From the NCBI GenBank assembly GCA_013054445.1, contig JAAMPI010000083.1, forward strand, positions 1-64,000: 64,000 bases of DNA, in the 5' to 3' direction. Positions 25,133 through 35,576 of this stretch are shown here, piece after piece. The translations under genes and the position numbers were made by a program. The notes under the pieces are model-generated. The model ran no database searches and was not told the DNA's origin. It saw only the letters and a program-made list of their open reading frames with translations. This DNA is from Cudoniella acicularis. Taxonomy: Eukaryota > Ascomycota > Leotiomycetes > Helotiales > Helotiaceae. Positions within the stretch are counted from its first letter, which is position 1. Each line of letters starts with the position of its first letter.

Positions 25133-25873
25133 CACTTCAATGCGAAATTTTATTTTGTTCTCGTAGTATTGTAAGAATACAGTTTTCATTTGGACTTATG
25201 AGGACAAATGGTTGCACAAGACAAAATACTGAAAATAGAACATACAACGGGTCTACATGAAGCTAGAAGTCGGGTCACTGCTTCTGCGCTACGGGATGGA
25301 TCCGATGCAAGTGAACATCAAAACCGAGAAATTAGTCTCAGTGGCAAGAGCTCCCTAGAAACAAAAGTAGCCTCATGACTGATGTAAGATCTCTGCGCTG
25401 CCACATGCCGATCATATTTTTCTGACAAAATGCCAAGCGGCTACTTGCACCGCCATGAGACGTTACAGTCCATCTCTACACTTTATGCTTATACACGCAC
25501 CACTGCTCGGGTTTTTGTAGCGCATGTCCCATTCCATTCCGAACGGTTTCGTCGTATTTCTTAGCCTGTAGATGACTTCCATTGCTAAATGAGGGATCTC
25601 GGGTAAGTGATAATAAATACGAGGTGAGTGCTTGACGTCATTTGTTCTTGCCTTGTACTCATGCTTCTCACGTATTCGCGTGTGAGGCTGAAAGGGACTA
25701 CTTATGATGACAATCCCGTGATATTACAAAGGGGATATATAAAGGGAAGGGCGATCTTGCATAGAGATTTAAAAATCAACTCACCACCATCACTTCATTC
25801 GAAATCGACCTCAACACATCCCAAGACGTATCAAAATAAACCAAAAGTTAAACTTTACCTTACATCATACAAA
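25133..25873. other. Intergenic, promoter region of the NIS1-like gene
   Basis: No supported gene. The right part is the 5' region of the small secreted protein gene and contains a TATA box near 25736. Confidence 0.5.
25736..25743 (+). promoter_or_regulatory. TATA box of the NIS1-like gene
   Basis: TATATAAA lies 130 bp upstream of the ATG at 25874, in a GGGGATATATAAAGGG context. Strong TATA boxes are frequent in inducible fungal effector genes. Placement is by sequence and distance only. Confidence 0.45.
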
Positions 25874-26413
25874 ATGCATCTCGCAACTACCACTGTGGCC
25901 CTGCTCTCCACCCTCTCTCTCGCCTCCGCGCGAATCTATGGACTACAAGCACCTAATCAAGTCGTCCCCGGCCAACCCTTCACAGTCACCCTCCTGACCC
26001 AAAACTACATCCAGTAAGCTTTTTCTCTCCTCATTTATTTCTCTTTCACATTCCCACCTTCGCCTTCCCCCTAACCCCATCCACATAAAACCAAAAACTA
26101 ACCTCAACCTCAACCTCATAGATCAGTCTACGACGTCGCAGCCGCATTCGGCATTGCGCCAGGAACAGGCTACCCCCAATCCCTCGGCCAAGTGCTCTCC
26201 TCTGAGTACCTAGGCCCAGAGAAGAGCAACGTAGTAGGAAACTTGAACTTCACTGTAATTGTTGATGATAATTTTGAGAAGGGAGAGGCCACTTTGAGCA
26301 CGAGTGTTATGAGCTTGTATGGGGCTGTTTATGGATCTACCTTGTCGAATTGGAATGTTACGGTTACGGTGGGGGATGCGCAGGGGACTGGGTTGGTTAG
26401 CAGTACTTCTTGA
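25874..26413 (+). CDS. Small secreted protein, NIS1-like effector family
   Basis: A 143-residue secreted protein in two exons (25874-26013 and 26122-26413) separated by a 108-nt intron (GTAAGC to CATAG) that splits the Gln codon of NYIQSVYD. A signal peptide (about residues 1-18, ending at SLASA) is followed by a compact domain. Recognisable points are the N-terminal RIYGLQAPNQV, the segment YIQSVYDVAAAFG, the sequence YLGP near the middle, and the C-terminal WNVTVTVGD. These match the NIS1 family first described in Colletotrichum, a conserved fungal effector reported to dampen plant pattern-triggered immunity by acting on receptor-associated kinases. The frame is intact, with normal splice borders and a TATA box upstream, unlike several neighbours. 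No other copy is seen here. Confidence 0.8.
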
Positions 26414-26912
26414 GTGAGTGGTAAGGGGTTCAGAGGTTGTGGTTTAGGGAAGGAATGACAGGAGGGTTTTGGAGAATAGGGGTTGGAGGTGAAGCGTAAT
26501 TTTGGGGCAGATTGGGGATACGGGTTCGGTTGCATTGCGATGGAGTTTAGCATTTGATTTTGTAGAAAGTATATTATTTTTCTAGTAGCTACGAATCATC
26601 TAACATTGTGGCGCTGTAGATTGAATCCATTCGACCTTGGTGCTGTAGCGAGGAGTTGCTAAGTTACAGTAAGTTGAACCCTGTAATTTAGTGACTGCTC
26701 GGTAAACTATAGTGACATGTGCGCTGTAAATTAGCGACCTTGTCCCTATCTCTGTTTGCATCAACTAAAACACGATTTCGATATTCTAAAATGTGTCAAG
26801 TACGCTGTAAGTTTAGCAAATTGCCCCTGAAGAATACTAGGGAGTAGCCTTCCATTTTTCACAACCACCTGTATCTCGAAAGTCATTTTGCCAACTGATA
26901 TGATAAAAAAAA
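26414..26912. repeat. Intergenic with degenerate CTGTAA-type repeats
   Basis: Between about 26606 and 26830 the sequence repeats a degenerate unit of roughly 20-40 bases, built on GCTGTA followed by TTAGCGAC or a variant: GCGCTGTAGATT, GCTGTAGCGAGG, CTGTAATTTAGTGAC, GCGCTGTAAATTAGCGAC, ACGCTGTAAGTTTAGC. No gene is seen. This looks like an old tandem array or the end of a decayed element. Confidence 0.45.
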
Positions 26913-27972
26913 TTAATTTCTATTTAAAGTTTTAAAAAGAATCTTCTCTCTATGAATTTCCATCTGATTTGAGCTCTTTAAATCACCGCCATATTGAACC
27001 CTGCGGAGCATAGATCTCTGACAATCGCCAATATTTTGAATGCCAGCAAGACCCATTGATTGATCCAAATCAGCCAAGATACCTTTGAACACTTCCTTAG
27101 CTCCTTGCTACGGGGTGGTCAGTATTGAAACCTGTTTTCACTAAGAATATGCTTACCTTTCCAGCAATAGATAATCCGTAAATGGCAGGTCGTCTGATTA
27201 GCACGCCTTTTGCGCCGACAGACAGTGCCTTGGTGATATCGACTCCTGTTCGAATGCCAGAATCGAAAAGAACGGTTAATTTGTCTCCTACTGCATCGAC
27301 GATTTCGGGTAGCATTTCGAGAGAACCAACTGCACCGTCGAGTTGACGTCCTGAAGTCACTTAGCAATAAATCGTTTGTAAAGTTAGTGGATACTTATCG
27401 CCGTGGTTGGAGACGACTATTCCTTGAACATCAGCCTTGACTGCAAGTAATGCATCTTCAGGGTGCTGTACCAAGTATTAGCATTACAACAAATATATCT
27501 CAAAAGGATTGAACATACCTGAACTCCCTTCAAATCAATAGGACCCTTCCAATTCTTCTTCAACAACTCAATCTGCTCCCTTGAATGAGCGGCCCCTGAA
27601 AAAAACATCACCAACCCACTCCTTCGAAGCATTAAAAACCTTATCCTCCACCTTCGTCCCATACTTCTCAAATTTCCTCCTGAACACCGGATCCGTAAAA
27701 CCCGCCTTGTTGCCAACACCCTTAATAAACGGCACATGCGCCTCACCCAAATCCCAAGGTCTCCATGAAAGAGCCCAAACGTCGAGCGTCACAAGGACTT
27801 CGTAGCCTCCAGCTTGAGCACGTTTGAGGAGCGAGACGGTAGTTACGAGCGGAGTGATGGACTCGAAAAGGCCGGCTGGAAATAGTGATTTTAGCTGTTG
27901 GTTGAGAAATAGAGCGGTTGGGGGGAAAGCATACCTCGGAAGATGTCGCTTTGCCATGCGCCGTATTTTCAA
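26913..27972 (-). pseudogene. FMN-dependent alpha-hydroxyacid (lactate/mandelate) dehydrogenase relic
   Basis: C-terminal two thirds of an FMN alpha-hydroxyacid dehydrogenase (lactate oxidase or cytochrome b2 fold). Readable in order: SLLKRAQAGGYEVLV, WRPWDLGEAHVPF, DPVFRRKFEKYG, KEWVGDVF, EQIELLKKNWKGP, IVVSNHG (active-site His), RQLDGAVGSLEMLPEIVDA, VLFDSGIRTG, GLSIAGK, ADLDQSMGLAGI, RRVQYGGDLKSSN; it ends at 26913. Lesions: a run of seven T on the coding strand (27599-27605) shifts the frame between DVF and SGAAHS; the donor after SNHG reads ATAAGT in place of GTAAGT (27398); and Gly is replaced in GVLIRRPAI where the family has GR. The N-terminal third with the first FMN-binding part is absent; only a short unrelated-looking frame precedes it. 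Other introns still have standard borders. Confidence 0.8.
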
Positions 27973-29514
27973 CGCTTTTCTGTTCCGTGAACAGATTGTG
28001 GGTATTTTTTAACCATTGCTGAGTTTTCGGATGTCATGATGGAGTGTTGGAGTGATTTGGAGGTTGGATTTTTTGATTCTCCGATTGAATGATATGGATT
28101 GAGGTCTGGAGTTGTTGATTGGAGGCTTTCGAGGGAGATTTATCGAGAATAAATACAAAATCTGTACCTCTTCTTTGCGGATAACATTGGTATATATATC
28201 TACGTCATGTTCAGGAGCCACCTCCGAGAGATCCGTTTTCACCAATATCAGCTTCACACATTGATGAAAAAGATGCAGATCAAATGGCTCAGTAATTGTC
28301 CTGCAGCAACTCAAACCTTAAAAATACCATGGTGTTGAGAGTAGTTGTGAAATAGAGTTTCTTTGGCAGCTGAAGTGCAGGGAGGATGCCCGGGCCTGAC
28401 ATCAGATCGCCAGGCAAGATCTTGCTTCCAGGGAGAAAGTATGACCGTTCCGCTCGTTCGATAGCCGTATTTCCGCACCTGATATCCGTATCCATGGTGC
28501 AGAAGTTCAAATATTTACTTCTTTATCGTATGGGTTGATAAGATAAGATTTAGTTGAAGGTGACTATACAAGGCTGTGACGAAACAACTTTCGGTCATCG
28601 AATTAGCTCAAGAAACACTTTAAATTGTTGAAAGAACCGCGAAATAAAACTTTGAAGATGCAGATCGAGCGGAAAGAAAAGGCGGAAAATATTCTGTTGC
28701 CTTTCTTCAAGAGTCGTAACCAAATGATACGGTGTTGAGGGTGATCCTGCTAAATGATAGTGTGGCCCTAGCGTCGACTTTGCCGCTTCCCCGTAAGCCG
28801 CAGACTTCAGTTCCTAGATAAGGCAAAAAGATTCAACTCTTCTCGAATTTGATGAATTACCTATTCATTCGATAAAATTTAGGAATTATGGAACATTGAA
28901 ATGTCTGTCGCAATTGGCAACAATCATACCATACCGACATGTAATAGGACATGGACAAGTTTCCTAATTCGGTAGTTGAAAGTCGACCCCGCATTCCACA
29001 CCCCCCCTTAACCAGGCCAAAGCAGGAGTGGGACACGACCTCGGCCTCTACAGATATCGCATCATTGTGCGGAATAAGCGTGCTCCTCCATAGGACCATT
29101 TGCCACTGCCAATACTCTGTTCGTCTTTTGCTGAGATATGAGCTCGGTTCAACTTACCCAGACAGTGTTAATAATCTCTCGCAACAGCGAAGTCACTCAG
29201 TTTCGTTGAACGGAAGGTCCTGAAAGTACGTACCGTATCATTTTCAAAGTGCAAATAAACCATCTACTGGGATATTTCTGAGTGCTTTTCTTACTATGGG
29301 TAGTCTTCAATAAAGTCCCCGGCCCTCAGAAAAGTCTGAACCGAGTACTGCAGTGAAGATTTCCCCGCATCTGGCCACGTCAGGGTGGGCCGGGATTCAT
29401 ATATGAATGTCTTCTCGATCCAATACTTCTTCTTATCGTGAATTTGTTTCTTTAGAAAACTCATTCGAGAATTCATCTCAGTTTCCATCTGAAGTTGTTA
29501 GTATTATCGCAAAC
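27973..29514. other. Intergenic between two dehydrogenase genes
   Basis: AT-rich. Contains no convincing gene. The lost N-terminal exons of the minus-strand FMN dehydrogenase should lie here if they still exist, but I could not find them. The right end is the promoter of the alcohol dehydrogenase. Confidence 0.45.
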
Positions 29515-31652
29515 ATGGCGGCCACAACTACCCAACAAACATTCGATATCCCAAAGAAGTACAAGGCTATTGTCTATGACAAGCCTGGCACCATCTCAAC
29601 GAAAATTGAAGAGCTTGAAACTCCAGAACCAGGCGCTGGAGAGGTGCTCGTTCGTTTGTAGGTTGCACCACATCTCGTGTTGAGATTAAGCTGATGATTT
29701 AATTTATTAAGGACGCACTCGGGCGTTTGCCACTCAGGTATGTGCATTCTATCGTTGATTCCAGTTTGATTGAGAGCACTCGACTCCTTAAATCCCAAAA
29801 TATCTCCTTAGAGCCTATTCTAATTGTTGAAAAATAGATATGGGAGTCATGGAGAACACTTGGCGAGGCTGTAAGTTGTGATTCATATCCTTTTGATCAA
29901 GTTTTAGATTCCTGGGCAGACTTTGGTGATCTGGGGCGGCATTATCGTCGATCTTTATTTATTTTCAGAGATGAAACTGTCACGTTGAATTGAAGACTCA
30001 GGCAATTTTTGTGTCACGATATTTATCATCGGCACGACGTTGAGATTACCCCATTTCGCGAGTTCGCTTAGCCTTGATACACCACTAGGCATCACAAGGC
30101 TACTGTGAGATAACAAGACTCCAGTTATCGGATTTGCCTTCTCGTCTAGTGTTGAACAAAAAAGATAAAGGGGTGACGTGTTCGTGTGCCCTGGGTGACT
30201 TTGCTGAAGTGGTGTGTCAAGACTAAGCTTACGAAGCTTGTGACTAGTGTCACACACATGAGTGAGTGGCTAGGTCGGAGAAGAGGCCATTTGTCATTAA
30301 TATGGAGGATTTCGTGTAATGACTCGAGAGCAGTACCGTATCCAACTCAAGCTGGGCAAGTGGGCGGACATGAAGGTGTTGGCATTGTTCATAAGCTGGG
30401 TCCAGGCAGCGAAGTTGGTCGAGTCAAAGTTGGTGACCGGGTTGGAATCAAGGTGAGATTTGTTGATAGGTTATCTCGAGCTTGAGCTGACAATCGAACA
30501 GTGGATAGCTTACGCATGTGGTGCTTGCCCGCCTTGTCTCGAAGGAAAGGACGGTGTCTGTTTCGTGAGTGACTCCGTCGTATTTTAAAACCTCTCTGAG
30601 AATAGGGGTCTTTAGAATCAGAAAATCTCCGGTTACTATTGTAAGTAAGCCTCTGGTGATGCCGAGATTCTGCAACAATGAGTCCTGACCGATCGACTGC
30701 GCATAGACCCAGGCACTTTTCAGCAGTATGCCCTAGCACCGGCGAACTATGTCACACCAATCCCTGATGCCTTGAGTTCAGAAGATGCCGCGCCTATGCT
30801 TTGCGCGGGAGGTAATGATCTTCTTGAGTTTCCCCTTTAAAAGTTGCCCGCTGACATAATCAGTCACGACGTGAGTTACTCCACACAAACCCCAACTGCG
30901 CCTCGCGGGGTCGCATGAGAGGCCGCATTCAAACGAAAAGCTCAAATTCTATTCCATTTTAGGTACTCGGCCTTGAGAAAATCAGATGCTAAAAGTGGTC
31001 AATGGGTTGTGATTGGTACGGTCAATTCCGAGTTATGGAAATGATTTTGACTGACCGAATTACGATATCGCAGCCGGAGCTGGCGGCGGGCTCGGGCATC
31101 TTGCCTGTCAAATTGGATCTAGAGGCATGGCTCTTAGGATAATTGGAATCGACCATGGTAGCAAGAAGGAGTTGGTTAAATCGTGCGGCGCAGAGATCTT
31201 CCTTGACATTACCAAATATGACGATAAAACCATCGCAGAAAAAGTCAAAGAAGTCACCGGCGGACTTGGAGCCTCTGCGGTAATTGTTTGCACAGCATCA
31301 AACAAAGCGTATGCTCAAGCTCTGGACTTTTTGAGGTTTGGAGGAACACTAGTTTGTGTCGGAATGCCGGAGGGAGACTCTCAACCTATCGCAAAGGCCT
31401 ATCCAGCGGCAATGGAAAGTATATTGCCAGGAGTTTGAAAGCCGACTAACTTGTCTGTAGGTTTCTATGGAGCACAACATCAAAGGCTCAGCAGTAGGGA
31501 ATCAGCGTGAAGCACTTGAGGTTCTTGATTTGGCCTCAAGAGGCATTGTCAAAACGCATCTAAGAATAGAAAAAATGGACAAGTTGACGGAAGTTTTCAA
31601 AGAGATGTCGGAAGGTAAGATGCAAGGCAGAGTTGTGCTCGATCTACAATAA
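29515..31652 (+). CDS. Zinc-dependent alcohol dehydrogenase, eleven exons, one abnormal donor
   Basis: A 368-residue medium-chain alcohol dehydrogenase (cytosolic ADH1 type: alcohol to aldehyde with NAD). Exons: 29515-29657, 29712-29737, 29838-29870, 30334-30452, 30502-30564, 30616-30640, 30707-30811, 30864-30870, 30963-31015, 31074-31414, 31461-31652. Visible: catalytic-zinc motif THSGVCHSD, VGGHEGVG with the catalytic His, four structural-zinc cysteines in CGACPPCLEGKDGVC, the Rossmann motif GAGGGLGHL, and the C-terminal HNIKGSAVGN and GKMQGRVVLDL. Exon 8 is a 7-nt microexon (Val-Thr-Thr) and intron 3 is unusually long (463 nt). All borders are standard except intron 10 (31415-31460), which begins GA; the only in-frame GT nearby would leave a 28-nt intron. 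The gene may therefore be a recent pseudogene. It is close to a second, clearly broken alcohol dehydrogenase at 35577-36905. Confidence 0.75.
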
Positions 31653-33537
31653 GCCTGGGTCACAAGGCGTAATACGTTGATTGAGTAGTCCTGTTGAAGG
31701 ACCTGGCTTCTTTTGGATAGCCTTTGGGAAGTTGGCAACAGGTCTGAAATTACTTGTATCACCCTTGTTGGAATTGAGGGAACAATAGCAATCGTATAAC
31801 ATTTTGCAATCTCGTATATGCTTCGAAATTTGGGAATATGTTTGATGTTTAATGAGATCCAGGCAAAGAACACAATCAAGTCACCTATTTCTATAAAAAG
31901 GTTCTGAACGTAAAGATCCATGCCAGAGAACATTGGTGTAACAGCCAAAGAGGGGAGTTTCTTGCTATAGATCCATTCTGAAGCGCTGCCTAGACTAGCT
32001 AGCACAATGTGAAGGGGTCTTGACTCTTGAAGAGTCGAGTAAGACATGGAGTAAAACATGGGAGAAAAGATTGGGACTCTTGTTTGGACCGCACAGGGTA
32101 GATTCATAAGCAGCAAGATTTTTTGGATGACACGTTATCATCATGTGAAACTCGATGGCCCCCCTTGAGGCTACATCCTTGAATGTATAGCTGAAACAGA
32201 GCAATGAAGTTTGGACAAACGGACTCATTTAGCACGGCCACGCCGAATCAGACTTCTGAACCAACAAGAGGATGACTCTTTGAGCAGGTGATAATATCAA
32301 GGGTGGTTAAGATAAGGAATTGGGGATGCACTTGCTGGGCCTTTAAAGTGGCCGGGCTCACAGCACTGCCTGTGCCGTACTGTCCATGGGAAGTAGGACA
32401 ATCACGTGCTGGGCGAAGGAAGGCTGGCATGAGATTTCCTCGACTTCAAATTCCATATGTGATTTGGCATGCAGAAGATGTATTGTCATTGTGTGACGAC
32501 TTGCGCAGAAGTTGCGTACTGCTTGTGTGGTGAGGAAGAAGGATTTGCCAACTCACTTCATCTCCCTCTCGCAGAATATCGCCCGTTCCCAAGGCCAAAG
32601 TGACTCCTTGGTGATCCTCACAATAGTACTCCACTATACTATGTGGCGATGGCAATTAATGCCCGTCGCACGGCTGACGAGGACGCAAAAGGGGTTGTGA
32701 GGAAGCAGCGCAGCCTTGCGATCCAACAAATAGCGCGGAGCACCGAGTTGTCAAGTGGAGGTGGAGGGGGAGGTGATGTTGGAGGCCAGAATATCGACCT
32801 CCGACGTCCACCGGCGGTCCAAGCTGCGGGCGAGCCATGATCCATCCTCCTGGGAGAGAAAAAACCTAATCGTAAAGGAAGAAAGCCTGACGTGCTGCTG
32901 CAGACTCCACTAAAGCCGCATTGCCTCCAATGTCCCACGTTAAGGGACAGAAGGGAGTTCTTTCGCACACATATTTGAGGCATGCTGAGGTATAGACAAT
33001 ATGACAATCCAAGGGCATGAAAATCAAATAAAAAATAAATAAATGACTAATTTGGCCATTATTTGGTGTTCGTCGCCCTCGATTCCAGGGGTCGTCCAGT
33101 GCAAGCGAGCCTGTAGAATGTCGCGTGGTGAGCTGAGCAGGGCTGACTCCTCGATTTCGCCTCCCAACATCGCGGCTGGTCTGCAGGCCTGCCTGCTTGC
33201 CTCGCCACAGCCGGCCTTCCCTTCCTATGCTCTTCGTGGCTTTACGACCGAGTTGCCAACAACACCTGCACTTGTTCCTCACACATCTTGCTCCTTGAGT
33301 GCCTTGCTCTGTCCCAGCCGACCCTACTGTGCGACCTCCTGCGACCGCTTTAGAGACCTGTTCAAATATTAAGCGCCGTTTGAGGCCAAAGGCTGAGTTG
33401 TTGCTCCTGCAAAAGTTCTGAGAAATTGACCAAGCTATAGCCAGGAGAACCAGAGTCATTGCAAATCCATCTGACATATAAGTCATCCAACATCGCCATG
33501 GAGTTCGACAAACCCAATCCAGAGATCCCGTATCCTC
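31653..33537. other. Intergenic, no supported gene
   Basis: A 204-residue open frame on the minus strand (31502-32116) overlaps the 3' end of the alcohol dehydrogenase and shows no family features. The region near 33663 and beyond is already within the SWIM gene. The right end includes a short upstream reading frame that overlaps the SWIM start codon. Confidence 0.45.
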
Positions 33538-34941
33538 ATGTCTTCTCCGCTCCCTCAATTCAACAAGCTCTCTATCCAGCAAACAATGCAGTCATCCCGA
33601 GCTACCCCTCACGGTCAATTGGCGGGGAAAGGCAAAGGGAAGGCTCCCGCACCCAGGGACATCACTCCCGTATTAGAAGAGGAAGAGGATGACGACGAGG
33701 ACGATGAAGAGGAAGAGGAAGAGGACGAGGAAGATCCTGAACGCATCTTCGCACTAGATCATTGTCGTCAACACAATGAGTGCTATGCCTTTCAGATTGC
33801 CTATGCAGAGCCGGAAAGATACAGTATTCGCATCAATCCTACCAACCTAGGTGTACGACGAGCACCAACCTGCACCTGCCCTTCGGGCCACCTGGGAACA
33901 TGCCGTCACATACATTGGTTACTCGAACAACTTAGCAGAGCTGGCGCAGATGTGGTCGGCGGTACTGATATTGGCCCATATGAACGAATAACTGCAATGG
34001 GTCTCGGAAATGTCTGCTATCAACTTCAGTGGGAGCTACGAGACGCTGATTGGGACTCCGAGGAAACCATTTGGGAGCTCAAGAAGCACCGCCCAGCAAT
34101 TCAAGCAAGCCGACAGACGAGAGGAATGATGAGGGATAGGATGGCTGCCGTCCGGGATATAATGGCAGCTCTCTCGCATGTGGTGACGGAGGACTATCGA
34201 AAGGACATTTTTGAATCACCAACCGATTTTACTACTGGCGAAATATATGTGCCAGCGGATCTCGAAGCAACTCTTTCACGACTACTCATCCTTGACGACG
34301 ATGTCTTCCGCCGTATGAACTCATCCGTACCCAGCAACGAACGGGCTTTGGGATATTTCCGCAAGATAATCATAAAGGCAGAAAATACATGTGCGCTTCT
34401 AGACAATTACCTAATGGTCGGCCCTGCTGCTGGACAGCACGATTTGATCTGGTGTGCTCAGACACTCAGCAACATTGTCGATTCTATTCATCGAAATATT
34501 ACAGAACGACAGCCACTATCCCCATTATCTCGCGCGGCAGCTGCAAAAGCTTTGGTCACAATCCTTGGGATGGTCGTGGAACGCAACAAAGAGGTTTACA
34601 ATGATCTCAGTTGGCAACGACGTCGTCCCCATGGCGAGCCAGCCATCGATCGCAATCTGTATTTGCGTTTGATAGGGTCTTTATCCAATGCAAATCCTCC
34701 CATAAACCCCACGTTTGCGCTTGAAGCACTCCAAGATTTACCTGAAGCCAAACGCTACGTCGAAGATTTGGAGGAAATACTAGCTAAACTGGAATCAATT
34801 GGCTGGGGTCCTGCACCTCTTGCCTACAGAAACAAATTGACGGATATCATCGTTCAACTCAAGGGTCGACCTAGCCCAAGCACATCAGGGGGGAAGAGGG
34901 GTGCCAGCTCCGTGGACAGAAAGGTTAAACGGATGAAGTAG
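33538..34941 (+). CDS. SWIM-type zinc-finger protein
   Basis: A single-exon gene for 467 residues. After a Pro/Lys-rich start there is a strongly acidic run (Glu/Asp, about residues 47-66). Then comes a SWIM zinc finger with the pattern Cys112-x-Cys114-x7-Cys122-x-His124 (CTCPSGHLGTCRHIHWLL). The remaining 330 residues are helical with no further motif I recognise; the C-terminus is basic (KRGASSVDRKVKRMK). SWIM domains bind DNA or protein partners; the family is conserved in ascomycetes but its role is not known to me. I chose the ATG at 33538 because its frame carries all domains. Another ATG at 33459 starts a different frame that runs over this start to 33692, so translation may rely on leaky scanning, or an upstream exon exists. 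It appears intact amid damaged neighbours. Confidence 0.85.
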   Translation: MSSPLPQFNKLSIQQTMQSSRATPHGQLAGKGKGKAPAPRDITPVLEEEEDDDEDDEEEEEEDEEDPERIFALDHCRQHNECYAFQIAYAEPERYSIRINPTNLGVRRAPTCTCPSGHLGTCRHIHWLLEQLSRAGADVVGGTDIGPYERITAMGLGNVCYQLQWELRDADWDSEETIWELKKHRPAIQASRQTRGMMRDRMAAVRDIMAALSHVVTEDYRKDIFESPTDFTTGEIYVPADLEATLSRLLILDDDVFRRMNSSVPSNERALGYFRKIIIKAENTCALLDNYLMVGPAAGQHDLIWCAQTLSNIVDSIHRNITERQPLSPLSRAAAAKALVTILGMVVERNKEVYNDLSWQRRRPHGEPAIDRNLYLRLIGSLSNANPPINPTFALEALQDLPEAKRYVEDLEEILAKLESIGWGPAPLAYRNKLTDIIVQLKGRPSPSTSGGKRGASSVDRKVKRMK

Positions 34942-35576
34942 TCATTTCGGTGCGGCTTCCTCACAACTTTGCCTTTCAAACAAAATTTATTTTGTCGATT
35001 TCTATTCAATGTTTATTATCTTTTGTTTCTTTGATGCTTTGATCTGTTGGGGAGGCTTTTCGAGGTTTTTCATAGACCGATTTTCTTCTTGCGCTCTTCG
35101 ACTCATTATCCTCATTTCAGATTCTCATTCCCTAAATTATTATTTTCTATAACTAGTATGAATGCCGCATCTGGAATGTTGGTTTCTCAAGTTGGCTTCT
35201 TATATTCTTGTATGGATGCATTAATACTCAAGGTTTTTAGTTCACAGACTTGACCTAAGAAATAAATTGTTATCATATTATGCTGTACCAGGTTGTATTG
35301 TGTGTTTGGAAATTTGCACTGTGATCTGAAATTATTCCTGCTCGTCTATTACCCCTCCTTGGCTCGATGTCCTGAGGCAAAAGCCAATTGTCTATTCCAA
35401 TTTCGACGCTCCTCGATTTTTGAGCCCTCGACTGTCTCAGAACTTCCTTTCGTGACTCGAGTTTCCTTGGAAGGCAGGAATATAGTGCTATGACGACAAT
35501 CACTACAATCCAAGCTGAATTTACAAACGTAATTTTTATTGTTCTTTGCCCAGAACATATCAAGGATTGTAGACCT
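34942..35576. other. Convergent intergenic region
   Basis: AT-rich, with only short frames. Probably 3' UTRs of the SWIM gene and of the alcohol dehydrogenase relic. Confidence 0.5.

Noticed and set aside
28009..28314. Missing N-terminal exon of the FMN dehydrogenase
   Set aside because: The frame is in phase with the downstream part but shows none of the family's N-terminal motifs.
29955..30257. Gene within the long alcohol dehydrogenase intron
   Set aside because: 100-residue antisense frame without motif; ends in no terminal repeats.
31502..32116. 204-residue minus-strand open frame
   Set aside because: Overlaps the 3' end of the alcohol dehydrogenase, has no motif or codon pattern of a real protein.
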